Assembly: GCF_002938425.1 (NCBI RefSeq)
Contig: NZ_POQU01000031.1
Coordinates: forward strand, 1 to 37,855
Origin: Blastococcus atacamensis
GTDB taxonomy: Bacteria > Actinomycetota > Actinomycetes > Mycobacteriales > Geodermatophilaceae
DNA: 37,855 nt
Direction of reading: 5' to 3'
The notes below the pieces were generated by a model. The model was not told the DNA's origin and made no database searches. It saw only the letters and a list, made by a program, of their open reading frames with translations. The position numbers and the translations under genes were made by a program. Positions 31,211-37,855 of the stretch are shown here, piece after piece (the stretch's first letter is position 1; the number at the start of each line of letters is the position of its first letter).

Positions 31211-31938
31211 GAGGACACGGTACGTCGGTTGGCGCGCACGCCGAGGACGACACCGGCCAGCGCCGTCAGGAACGCGAGGATGGAGAAGAAGAGGGCGAGC
31301 GCACCCGGGTCGTCGGTGTGGCTGCCCTCGTGGGCCGCCTCGTCACCGGTCGCGGTGTCCGCCGTCGACGGGCTTCCGGAGTCGGCGGTGGCGGTCAGGG
31401 ACAGCACCGGCGCGGGGCGCTCGGGCTCGTCCTGGCCCGGGATGGTCGGCTCGATCCACGCCGACTCGCTACCGTCGCTGTAACTCTGGATCGCCGGGAA
31501 ACCCAGTGCGTCGGTGTCGGGAAACGGGCCGCCGGAGAGGGCGAACTCCTGGAACTGGCCGGGGTCGATTCCTCCGCCCGCGGCCGCGCGGAACTCCACC
31601 ACGGAGACGTAGGAGCTGATCTCCTGCCCGTGCACCTCGAGCGGCTCGGCCAGGTCGGCGGTCGTGGTGGTGATCGTCCAGCCCGGCACCGGCTGGGCGC
31701 GCAGGGAGCCCAGGGCGGCCTCGGCGGGGATCTGGATCCGCACCGCCACGGTGCTGGCCGTCTCGCTCTCGTTGGGCACGCGGAACGTCAGCTTGCCGTA
31801 GCCACCGGGGACGGCGTCCGCGGAGGACACGGTCACGTGGGCCGAGGCGGACGCGGCGAGCACGACGGTGCCGGCGAGGGCGCTTCCGACGGCGGTCAGC
31901 AGGACGGCCAGACGGACGAGCGGGCGGGGCAGGGACAC
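31207..31938 (-). CDS. YcnI-family (DUF1775) copper-binding membrane protein
   Basis: 243-aa protein. The signal peptide is cut before His34 (ASAHVTVSSADA), so the mature protein begins with the His that binds Cu(II) in the YcnI family. The DUF1775 domain follows: LTFRVPNESETASTVAVRIQ, PVPGWTI with the conserved Trp, and SGGPFPD. A Ser/Thr/Asp linker with His (HEGSHTDD) and one C-terminal helix anchor it outside the membrane. GTG start with GGAG a few bases upstream. 36 bp downstream of the CopC-CopD gene and coupled to SCO. Confidence 0.92.
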   Translation of the reverse strand: MSLPRPLVRLAVLLTAVGSALAGTVVLAASASAHVTVSSADAVPGGYGKLTFRVPNESETASTVAVRIQIPAEAALGSLRAQPVPGWTITTTTADLAEPLEVHGQEISSYVSVVEFRAAAGGGIDPGQFQEFALSGGPFPDTDALGFPAIQSYSDGSESAWIEPTIPGQDEPERPAPVLSLTATADSGSPSTADTATGDEAAHEGSHTDDPGALALFFSILAFLTALAGVVLGVRANRRTVSS

Positions 31939-31974
31939 GGAACTCCTGTCGTCGAGGGGGGTGCGGAGGCGGGA

Positions 31975-33750
31975 TCAGCGCACCGGGAAGTCGGTGGCCG
32001 CGGTGAGGGCGGTGAACTCGTCGAGCCGGACGGTGACGGTGAGCGACCAGGTGCCGGCGCCGGGGATCGTCATGCCGTCCCCGACGAAGTGGCCGGGCCC
32101 GGCAGGCTCGAGGTCGACGTCCAGCGGCCCGATCTCCTGGCTCCGCTCGGTCAGGGTCACGCGGATCTCGATCGGCTGGGTGAGCCGGCCGGCGTCATCG
32201 AAGAGGTAGACGTGCAGCGAGTTCTCCCCCGGTCGGGCGGGGTCGACCGACACCTGCACGGTGCCCGAGGCGGCCGCGGTGCCGCCCTGCAGCGGCAGCA
32301 CCGTGTCGACCGGCTGGGCGACGGCCGACCGGGCCGGTGGGGTGCCGACCAGGACGGCGGTCACGGCGAGCACCACCGCCGCCAGGCCGGCCTCCAGGAC
32401 GACCGACCGGCGCAGCGAGGGCAGGTGATCCGCGGCGTTCTCCGCCTGGGCGCGGTCGCGCTCCGCGGCGGCCGAGAGCTCCTCGGGTCCCGGCTCGCCC
32501 GTGGTGGCGGCAGAGAAGGCGTGCACGGTGATCGTCCGGCGCGGACGGGGCCGGCGGATGCCCAGCCGCTGCTGGACCCACACCCGCGAGACGCCCGCGA
32601 CGGTCAGGATCACGACGACCAGCAGCAGCTTGCCGATGAGCAGCCGGCCGTAGCCGGTCGCGGCCAGGGCCGACGGCGAGCCGACCTCGCGCACCGACTG
32701 CACGATCCCCGAGACCACGAGGACACCGACCGCACCGAAGGCCAGCCGGGAGAAGGCGGGCAGCGCCGTCGCCACCTCCGCCGGCGGCGTCGGAGGTCGC
32801 AGCAGGGCCAGGAGCAGGCCGGCCAGACCACCCAGCCACACGACCATGGCGGCGACGTGCGCCGTGGCCACCACGACCGCCAGGGCCGGCCACGGACCGG
32901 CCACGGGGTGACCGGTGGCCGCGGTGGCGACGACGAGCCCTCCCGCGAGCGCACCAGCCGCGACGAGCAGCGGGCGCCCCGGCGTCTCCGGACGGCGGGG
33001 CATCCGGCGCAGCACCAGCAGGAGGGCGATGGCGAGGACTGCCCGGACCAGCGCCACCCAGCCGGCCTCGGAGCGCAGGGTGGCGCCCAGCAGCGCGGGA
33101 TCGGCCACCGAGCCCGGTCCTGAGCCGGCCGCGTAGGGGCCCTGCAGGACGAACGTCGCCAGGGCGCCGATGACGACGGCGACGGCACCGAGCGAGGCGG
33201 CACGCCGCAGCCGGGGTGCCGCCCAGCCGGCCGGCCAGCACGTCGCGGCCAGGACGGGCAGCCCGACGGCCAGGGCGAGGCCGGCGAAGCCGAGCCACCG
33301 CGCCACGGGCAGCAGCGCACCGACGACCGGATCGGTGTCGTCCTGCGCCGCCTCGCCGCCGGTCGCGAGCAGCTCGGCGTCGCCCACGGCGAAGGAGAAC
33401 GCCCCGGCCACCGGGTGGGAGTCGGCCGAGATGACGCGGTAGGTGACCAGGTAGCCGCCGTCGGGGAGGTTCCCGCGCAGCGGGATGGTGAGCACGGCGC
33501 CCTCGACCTCGGCAGCTCCGGCGTCGACCCGCTGCTGGTCACCGTCGAGCACGCGCGCGTACCCGGCGCCCAGCGAGACGCCCTCGCTGAACCGCAGGGT
33601 CACCGCTCCCGGCGCCGCGTCCAGCCGCGCGCCCTCGCCCGGCTCGGTGGAGACCAGCGACGCGTGGGCAGCAGCGGGATCGGCGGTCACCACCCCGGCA
33701 CCCAGCCAGCCGGTGACCAGCAGGGCCAGCAGGAGCGCGGTCCGCCTCAC
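31975..33750 (-). CDS. CopC-CopD fusion copper protein
   Basis: 591-aa fusion. After the signal peptide, a CopC domain starts AAAHASLVSTEPGEGARLD with His29 as the mature N-terminal Cu(II) ligand, and has the matching VISADSHPVAGAFSFAVG. About eight helices (150-440) form the CopD domain (PF05425), with TGHPVAG, TAHVAAMVVWLGGL and GKLLLVVVILTVAG. A C-terminal beta domain (500-591) resembles the YtkA-like/immunoglobulin-type tail seen in such fusions. GTG 33750 overlaps the anti-sigma gene stop (GTGA). Proposed to bind copper outside and move it across the membrane. Confidence 0.92.
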   Translation of the reverse strand: MRRTALLLALLVTGWLGAGVVTADPAAAHASLVSTEPGEGARLDAAPGAVTLRFSEGVSLGAGYARVLDGDQQRVDAGAAEVEGAVLTIPLRGNLPDGGYLVTYRVISADSHPVAGAFSFAVGDAELLATGGEAAQDDTDPVVGALLPVARWLGFAGLALAVGLPVLAATCWPAGWAAPRLRRAASLGAVAVVIGALATFVLQGPYAAGSGPGSVADPALLGATLRSEAGWVALVRAVLAIALLLVLRRMPRRPETPGRPLLVAAGALAGGLVVATAATGHPVAGPWPALAVVVATAHVAAMVVWLGGLAGLLLALLRPPTPPAEVATALPAFSRLAFGAVGVLVVSGIVQSVREVGSPSALAATGYGRLLIGKLLLVVVILTVAGVSRVWVQQRLGIRRPRPRRTITVHAFSAATTGEPGPEELSAAAERDRAQAENAADHLPSLRRSVVLEAGLAAVVLAVTAVLVGTPPARSAVAQPVDTVLPLQGGTAAASGTVQVSVDPARPGENSLHVYLFDDAGRLTQPIEIRVTLTERSQEIGPLDVDLEPAGPGHFVGDGMTIPGAGTWSLTVTVRLDEFTALTAATDFPVR

Positions 33751-34391
33751 GCGGTCACCCGCCGGTCGGCCACCGCGGGGGCCTCGCGCCGACGGCGTCC
33801 GCGCCACGCGAGGACGGCGACGGCGGCCACCCCGGCGACCAGCAGCAGGTGGGCGACCGCCCGGTCGGCGTGCACGTGGCCGGCCGAGAGATCCGACACG
33901 GTCACGGCGGCCAGCAGCGCGGCGAAGGACCCCAGGAACGGCAAGGCGCCGGCCGCCAGCCCGGGAGCGGCCGCCACGGCGAGGAAGGCCGCCGCCAGGG
34001 CCACGTTCCACGCACCCGTCTCGTGCGCCATGTGCACCGGTGCGCTCATCGCCCCGGCTCCGGAGACCAGGACCGGCCAGGCGAGCGCGGCCTGGGCGAC
34101 ACCGACGGCGAGCAGCACCAGCCGCAGCCCGGTGACCGCCAGCCGGGACCGGGCGGCCGCGCGGGCTCCGGGGAGCTCCCGCGGGAGGGCGGCCAGCACC
34201 GTGGCGGTCAGGTCGGGCACCGGCGGCGCGGGTGCCAGTCGCGCGCGGCGCGTCACCACTTCCGCGACCCGCACCCAGGCGGCGCAGTCGGAGCAGGCGG
34301 CGAGGTGCCCGTCGAGCTCGTCGGCGGGCAGGCCGAGGGGCTCGCCGTCCAGGCGCGCGGACAGCGCTTCGCGGCAGTTCTGGCAGGACAT
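33747..34391 (-). CDS. Zinc-finger (zf-HC2) transmembrane anti-sigma factor
   Basis: 214-aa anti-sigma factor. The N-terminal ZAS domain has His29-x3-Cys33-x2-Cys36 (DGHLAACSDCAAW) with Cys3/Cys6 before it (SCQNCREAL). Four or five helices follow. Loops between them are His/Met-rich: SAPVHMAHETG and SAGHVHADRAVAH. It heads the copper operon and is divergent from the ECF sigma gene at 34464, its probable partner. It should hold the sigma factor at the membrane until a signal, perhaps copper on the exposed loops, frees it. Copper sensing is inference from the residues and the operon. Confidence 0.85.
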   Translation of the reverse strand: MSCQNCREALSARLDGEPLGLPADELDGHLAACSDCAAWVRVAEVVTRRARLAPAPPVPDLTATVLAALPRELPGARAAARSRLAVTGLRLVLLAVGVAQAALAWPVLVSGAGAMSAPVHMAHETGAWNVALAAAFLAVAAAPGLAAGALPFLGSFAALLAAVTVSDLSAGHVHADRAVAHLLLVAGVAAVAVLAWRGRRRREAPAVADRRVTA

Positions 34392-34463
34392 GGTTCATTG
34401 GTCGTCGCCGGACGCCGTCCGGTTCCCGCCCCGCGGGACTTTCTCCCGCACGAGGACGAGCAC
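34392..34463. promoter_or_regulatory. Divergent sigma/anti-sigma promoter with palindrome
   Basis: CCGGACGCCGTCCGG at 34408-34422 is a 7+1+7 inverted repeat. On the minus strand GGAACC (34426-34421) and CGAC (34404-34401) are 16 nt apart, like an ECF promoter, and would start transcription almost at the anti-sigma ATG (leaderless). This fits self-control by the ECF factor; the hexamers are short, so it is tentative. Confidence 0.4.
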
Positions 34464-35027
34464 ATGGACGACCTGGCGCGCATCGCCGCGGACGCCGCCG
34501 ACGGCGACCCGCTGGCCGCAGCCACCCTCGTCCGCGAGACGCAGTCCGACGTCTGGCGGCTGTGCGCCGCGCTCGGCGACCGCGACACCGCCGACGACCT
34601 GACGCAGGAGACCTACCTCCGCGCCTTCGCCGCCCTGCACCGCTTCGAGGGCCGGTCCGCGTTGCGCACCTGGCTGCTCTCCATCGCCCGGCGGGTCTGC
34701 GCCGACGCCGTCCGGGCCCGGCGCCGCAGACGGCTCACCCTGGTCCGCGAGGCCTCCGACCTGGAGCTGCTCGCCCCCGACGCGACCGACGACGCCGTCG
34801 GCGAGGGCGCGACCGTGTCCGACTTGCTGGCCCGCCTGGACGCCGACCGCCGGGAGGCGTTCGTGCTCACCCAGCTGCTGGGGCTCTCCTACGCGGAGGC
34901 GGCGGAGGTCGCCGACTGCCCCGTGGGCACGATCCGCTCGCGTGTCGCGCGCGCTCGCGCGGACCTCGTGGCGTCCCTCTCCGGGGGGAGCGAGGACGCG
35001 CGCCGGGGCGATACCGCTCACATCTGA
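34464..35027 (+). CDS. ECF-family RNA polymerase sigma factor
   Basis: 187-aa sigma-70 factor with only regions 2 and 4. Region 2: DTADDLTQETYLRAFAALHR, then RTWLLSIARRVCADAVR. Region 4: LTQLLGLSYAEAAEVADCPV, then GTIRSRVARARADL. No extra domain. ATG 34464 has GAGGAC about 7 nt upstream. Divergent from its likely anti-sigma factor, an uncommon layout since such pairs are usually co-transcribed. It probably drives the copper operon and perhaps itself. The exact ECF group is not assignable by eye. Confidence 0.92.
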   Translation: MDDLARIAADAADGDPLAAATLVRETQSDVWRLCAALGDRDTADDLTQETYLRAFAALHRFEGRSALRTWLLSIARRVCADAVRARRRRRLTLVREASDLELLAPDATDDAVGEGATVSDLLARLDADRREAFVLTQLLGLSYAEAAEVADCPVGTIRSRVARARADLVASLSGGSEDARRGDTAHI

Positions 35028-35135
35028 TGCCCCGGTGAACGACGGGGAACCGGCGGGCGACCTATGCTGCCCGACGGCCCTGCGTCCGCCCCGGGCGGCC
35101 ACGGTCCGTGCCCACATCCGAGACGGAGCCCCCGC

Positions 35136-35753
35136 GTGCCCTTCAGCCTGTCGCCCAAGGACTCGAGCTTCTACCCCTTGTTCACCGCCTCCGCGGAGAA
35201 CCTGGTGGCGGCCACCGACGTCCTGAGCGAGTTCATCCACGACCACGCACGGCGCGAGGAACTGGCCGGTCGGCTGCGCGACCTCGAGCACGTCGGCGAC
35301 CAGCACACGCACGCGATCTTCCGCCAGCTCAACACGAGCTTCGTGACGCCGTTCGACCGCGAGGACATCTACTCGCTGGCCAGCAACCTCGACGACGTCA
35401 TGGACTTCGTCGAGGCAGCCGCGGACCTGGTGATCCTCACCGGCCTGGGCACCCTGCCTGCCGAGATGGGCCAGCAGGTCGCCCTCCTGCAGCGCTGCGC
35501 GCAGACCACCGCCGAGGCCATGCCCCGGCTGAAGACGCTCAAGGACCTCTCCGACTACTGGATCGAGGTCAACCGGATCGAGAACGAGGCCGACAAGCTC
35601 TACCGGCGGCTGCTGTCCCGGCTCTACAGCGGGGAGTTCGACGCCCTGGAGATCCTCAAGCTCAAAGAGGTGGCCGACCAGCTGGAGGAGGCCGCCGACG
35701 CGTTCGAGCACCTCGCCAACGTGGTCGAGACGATCGCCGTCAAGGAGTCCTGA
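35136..35753 (+). CDS. DUF47/PhoU-like accessory protein of the PiT transporter
   Basis: 205-aa all-helical protein of the DUF47 (PhoU-like, PF01865) family. PFSLSPKDSSFYPLFTASAE is the usual start, and DLEHVGDQHTHAIFRQLNTS then FVTPFDREDIYSLASNLDDV carry the typical metal-binding E/D patterns. GTG 35136 has ACGGAG 7 nt upstream. It lies 21 bp before the PiT gene, the standard pairing, and is thought to regulate low-affinity phosphate uptake. Confidence 0.92.
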   Translation: MPFSLSPKDSSFYPLFTASAENLVAATDVLSEFIHDHARREELAGRLRDLEHVGDQHTHAIFRQLNTSFVTPFDREDIYSLASNLDDVMDFVEAAADLVILTGLGTLPAEMGQQVALLQRCAQTTAEAMPRLKTLKDLSDYWIEVNRIENEADKLYRRLLSRLYSGEFDALEILKLKEVADQLEEAADAFEHLANVVETIAVKES

Positions 35754-35774
35754 GGCCCGAATGGACAGCTTCTG

Positions 35775-36773
35775 ATGGACGCGGCCTTCATCGGTCTGAT
35801 CATCATCGTCCTGGTCGCTCTGGCGTTCGACTACACCAACGGCTTCCACGACGCCGCGAACGCGATCGCGGTCGCGGTCTCCACGAAGGCGCTCACCCCC
35901 CGCGTCGCGCTCGCCCTCGCCGCGGTGATGAACCTCGTCGGGGCGCTGCTCTCCACCGAGGTCGCCAAGACCGTCGGCGCCGGGATCATCGACCCGCCCG
36001 AGGGCAACAACGGGCTGGAGATCGTCTTCGCCGCCCTCATCGGCGCGATCACCTGGAACCTCATCACCTGGTGGTACGGGCTGCCGTCGTCCTCGTCGCA
36101 CGCTCTGATCGGTGGCCTGGTCGGCGCGGCGCTCGCGGCGGCGCACTCGGTCCAGTGGATGGGCGTCCTCGACAAGGTCATCATCCCGATGATCGTGTCG
36201 CCGCTCGTGGGCTTCGGTCTCGGCTACCTGTTCATGCTCGCGCTGCTGTGGACCTTCCGGCGGGTCAACGTCTCGAAGGCCAACCGCAACTTCCGGTACG
36301 CGCAGATCCTCAGCTCCGCGACCATGGCGCTGGGTCACGGCATGCAGGACGCCCAGAAGACGATGGGCATCATCACCCTCGCCCTGTTCACCGCCGGCGA
36401 GATCGACAGCTTCGAGGTCCCGTTCTGGGTCGTGCTCGCCGCTGCGGCCGCGATCAGCGCCGGCACGTACGCCGGCGGCTTCCGCATCATGCGGACGATG
36501 GGCCGCCGGATCATCCAGCTCACCCCGGCGGGCGGCTTCGCGGCGCAGACGGTGGCCTCCAGCGTCATGGTCACCACCGCCACGGTCTTCGCGGTCCCGG
36601 TGTCGACCACCCACATCACGACCACCTCGATCATGGGTGTGGGCTCGACCCGTCGGCTCTCGGCCGTGCGCTGGGGCGTCGCGGGCAACATCGTCGTGGC
36701 CTGGGTCGTCACGCTGCCCGCCGCCGGCGCCGTCGCGGCGATCGCCTACTTCCTCACGGCCGCCGTCGTCTGA
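35775..36773 (+). CDS. pit: PiT-family low-affinity inorganic phosphate transporter
   Basis: 332-aa integral membrane transporter. Both PiT signature repeats are present: DYTNGFHDAANAIAVAVSTK near the N-terminus and ATMALGHGMQDAQKTMG in the second half. LPSSSSHALIGGLVG and VPVSTTHITTTSIMGVG are the paired re-entrant segments. It imports metal-phosphate with protons. A four-codon reading frame (35761-35775, MDSF) ends on the start ATG and may aid re-initiation. Same operon as the DUF47 gene; a strong hairpin follows. Confidence 0.95.
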   Translation: MDAAFIGLIIIVLVALAFDYTNGFHDAANAIAVAVSTKALTPRVALALAAVMNLVGALLSTEVAKTVGAGIIDPPEGNNGLEIVFAALIGAITWNLITWWYGLPSSSSHALIGGLVGAALAAAHSVQWMGVLDKVIIPMIVSPLVGFGLGYLFMLALLWTFRRVNVSKANRNFRYAQILSSATMALGHGMQDAQKTMGIITLALFTAGEIDSFEVPFWVVLAAAAAISAGTYAGGFRIMRTMGRRIIQLTPAGGFAAQTVASSVMVTTATVFAVPVSTTHITTTSIMGVGSTRRLSAVRWGVAGNIVVAWVVTLPAAGAVAAIAYFLTAAVV

Positions 36774-36778
36774 CCCGT

Positions 36779-36811
36779 CCGGCCCCCGTCGCGCTCCGCG
36801 ACGGGGGCCGG
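36779..36811. terminator. Terminator after pit
   Basis: Perfect 15-bp stem, 36779-36793 (CCGGCCCCCGTCGCG) with 36797-36811, and a 3-nt loop CTC. It lies between the convergent pit and polysaccharide lyase-like genes and can serve both. Confidence 0.85.
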
Positions 36812-36837
36812 CTCATGTTCGGGCAGCGGTCATGCGA

Positions 36838-37855
36838 CTAGTCGAGGGGCGGCAGGTTCTCGACGGCCGCACGGGAGTCCCCGAGGCGTAGCGGGCCGTG
36901 CTTGACGAAGTGCTGCCGGTAGGTCCCGGCGGCGCTGTAGATGCCCTGCTTCACATAGGCCGACTGACCGACGTAGAGGGTGGCGTCGTTGGCCGAGTGG
37001 ACGAGGTCGCCCTGGTGCCAGACCTCGACCCGGCCGACGTCCGGGTCGCTCGACCAGACGATGTGCACCATGAAGTCGTTCCACTCGCCGAGCGCCAGGT
37101 CGCCCAGGTTGTAGGACCGCGCGAACTGCGCATCCCCGGAAGTCCGGCCACCGGTACCGCCCCGGACGTCGAGGCGCAGGTCCTCGTTGACGTCGGACCA
37201 GAAGTGGATGTTGGGCTGTCCGGAGTTCGAGGTCTGGTGGAACTGGGTGAAGATGAGGCCCTGGCCCCGCTCGTCCCAGTTGAAGTCGGCCGGGAAGAAC
37301 GTCGGCCAGGCCCACCACTGGTCGGTCCCCTCACCCGGCGATCCGGACTCCGCGATGGTGGTCCGCACCTCCGAGCGCAGGGTGCCCACGGTTCCGTTCC
37401 AGCCGGTGTCACCACGCCGCACGTTGAACTCGGCGCTGGCCGTGGTGCCGGGGTACGGGTTCTCGGTGGTGACGCGGTACTGGTCGCTCCTCAGGGCGTG
37501 GACCTCCGACCACGGGGGGAGCAGCTTGCCGTCCTCGTAGTCCCAGACGCGGGTCGGCTGGGCCACCGGCTCGTCCGGCTCGGACCCGGCGTCCGTGGTT
37601 GGCGGCTGCGTGCTGCCTTCGGGCAGGACCGTGACCTTCACCTCGGCGGACCGCTGGGACTCGACCCCGTCGACCACCGCGCTGACCGCGTAGAAGTAGT
37701 CGCCCGGCGCCAGCGGCGACGAGGTCCGGGTGGACTGGGTCACGGTGGTGACGCGGCCGGCGGTGCGCCGCTCGTAGACCGGGTAGGCGTCGGCGTTCTC
37801 GACGTCGCTCCAGTCGAGCACGACCCGGCGGTCGGGCTGGACGGTGGCGGTGAGG
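36838..37855 (-). CDS. FnIII + polysaccharide lyase-like secreted protein (N-terminus beyond window)
   Basis: At least 339 residues visible; the frame stays open to the window edge, so the start is missing. The visible N-terminal part is a fibronectin III-like domain: VVLDWSDVENADAYPVYERR, then GDYFYAVSAVVDGVESQRSA. A Pro/Thr/Asp linker follows. The last 240 residues resemble the heparin lyase I-type jelly roll (PF14099): GQGLIFTQFHQTSNSGQPNI, then LGEWNDFMVHIVWSSD and VEVWHQGDLVHS. It probably binds and cleaves an acidic polysaccharide outside the cell. Any signal peptide or further FnIII domains would lie upstream. Confidence 0.82.
   Translation of the reverse strand, partial: LTATVQPDRRVVLDWSDVENADAYPVYERRTAGRVTTVTQSTRTSSPLAPGDYFYAVSAVVDGVESQRSAEVKVTVLPEGSTQPPTTDAGSEPDEPVAQPTRVWDYEDGKLLPPWSEVHALRSDQYRVTTENPYPGTTASAEFNVRRGDTGWNGTVGTLRSEVRTTIAESGSPGEGTDQWWAWPTFFPADFNWDERGQGLIFTQFHQTSNSGQPNIHFWSDVNEDLRLDVRGGTGGRTSGDAQFARSYNLGDLALGEWNDFMVHIVWSSDPDVGRVEVWHQGDLVHSANDATLYVGQSAYVKQGIYSAAGTYRQHFVKHGPLRLGDSRAAVENLPPLD

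Noticed and set aside
31318-33123. 601-aa open frame on the plus strand opposite CopC-CopD, YcnI and SCO
   Set aside because: Antisense shadow with Arg/Gly/Asp/His-rich low-complexity composition; the minus-strand proteins have full family motifs.
35761-35775. Four-codon frame (MDSF) as a leader peptide gene
   Set aside because: Too short to support as a gene; more likely chance, noted only because its stop overlaps the pit start.
34395-36614. 739-aa open frame on the minus strand opposite the ECF, DUF47 and PiT genes
   Set aside because: It is the GC-driven shadow of three clear genes; its translation is low-complexity Gly/Arg/Asp/Val and matches no family pattern.
1-37855. CRISPR arrays, insertion sequences, integrase or phage modules
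   Set aside because: No regularly spaced repeats, transposase motifs or phage structural genes were seen; the holin-X protein alone is a chromosomal family.

Overview
The window is about 37.8 kb of very GC-rich DNA with dense, strongly G/C-ending codons, many GTG starts and many 1-8 bp start/stop overlaps. This, with two IdeR/DmdR-type iron boxes, an AfsA/ScbR-like butyrolactone pair and a CopC-CopD/YcnI/SCO operon, points to a high-GC actinobacterium. My best guess is Geodermatophilaceae (Blastococcus/Modestobacter/Geodermatophilus), from gene content only. The first 124 bases are not genomic: they read as an error-containing Illumina P5 + 8-nt index + Nextera read-1 adapter, preceded by AT-rich junk. 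The window therefore starts at a contig end and the first gene is truncated artificially.

Layout. 125-1698: 5'-truncated neutral zinc metallopeptidase and a crotonase. 1993-3999: three-gene envelope/stress operon (Ala-rich anchored protein, holin-X family protein, DUF3618 protein). 4217-6420: stand-alone receiver plus PAS histidine kinase, translationally coupled. 6647-8777: TasA/CalY-like secreted protein, SipW-type signal peptidase, small secreted protein and an HPt-like protein that has lost its histidine. 8873-9580: OmpR-family regulator on the minus strand. 9835-12894: receiver-PIG-L deacetylase fusion, ATP-grasp ligase, PHP phosphoesterase and a broken small membrane gene, all coupled; this is the best candidate for an undescribed pathway. 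12938-15815: iron block with IdeR boxes, Bfd ferredoxin, bacterioferritin, siderophore-binding lipoprotein and siderophore-interacting reductase. 15827-20605: MerR regulator, small membrane protein and a three-gene membrane/lipoprotein operon of unknown role. 20740-22355: FlbD-like protein, decayed AfsA homologue and intact TetR/ScbR-like receptor. 22508-24478: SGNH hydrolase, tRNA-Ala(GGC), M23 endopeptidase. 24900-29281: polyol dehydrogenase, HAD hydrolase, CDP-glycerol glycerophosphotransferase-like enzyme and nucleotidyltransferase, read as a polyol-phosphate wall polymer cassette. 29478-35027: copper-handling operon headed by a membrane zinc-finger anti-sigma factor, divergent from its ECF sigma factor. 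35136-36773: DUF47/PhoU-like protein and PiT phosphate transporter. 36838-end: FnIII + polysaccharide lyase-like protein cut by the window end.

How the genes work together. Four themes recur: phosphorelay signalling (4217-12651), iron homeostasis under IdeR-type control, copper delivery under an ECF/anti-sigma pair, and cell-surface building (TasA fibre, wall polymer, M23 peptidase). Most calls rest on motifs read by eye from translations. No database search was possible, so family assignments are recognition, not scored hits. Because the contig end is uncleaned adapter, frameshifts at 12648-12894 and 21420-21600 could be sequence errors as well as real decay.
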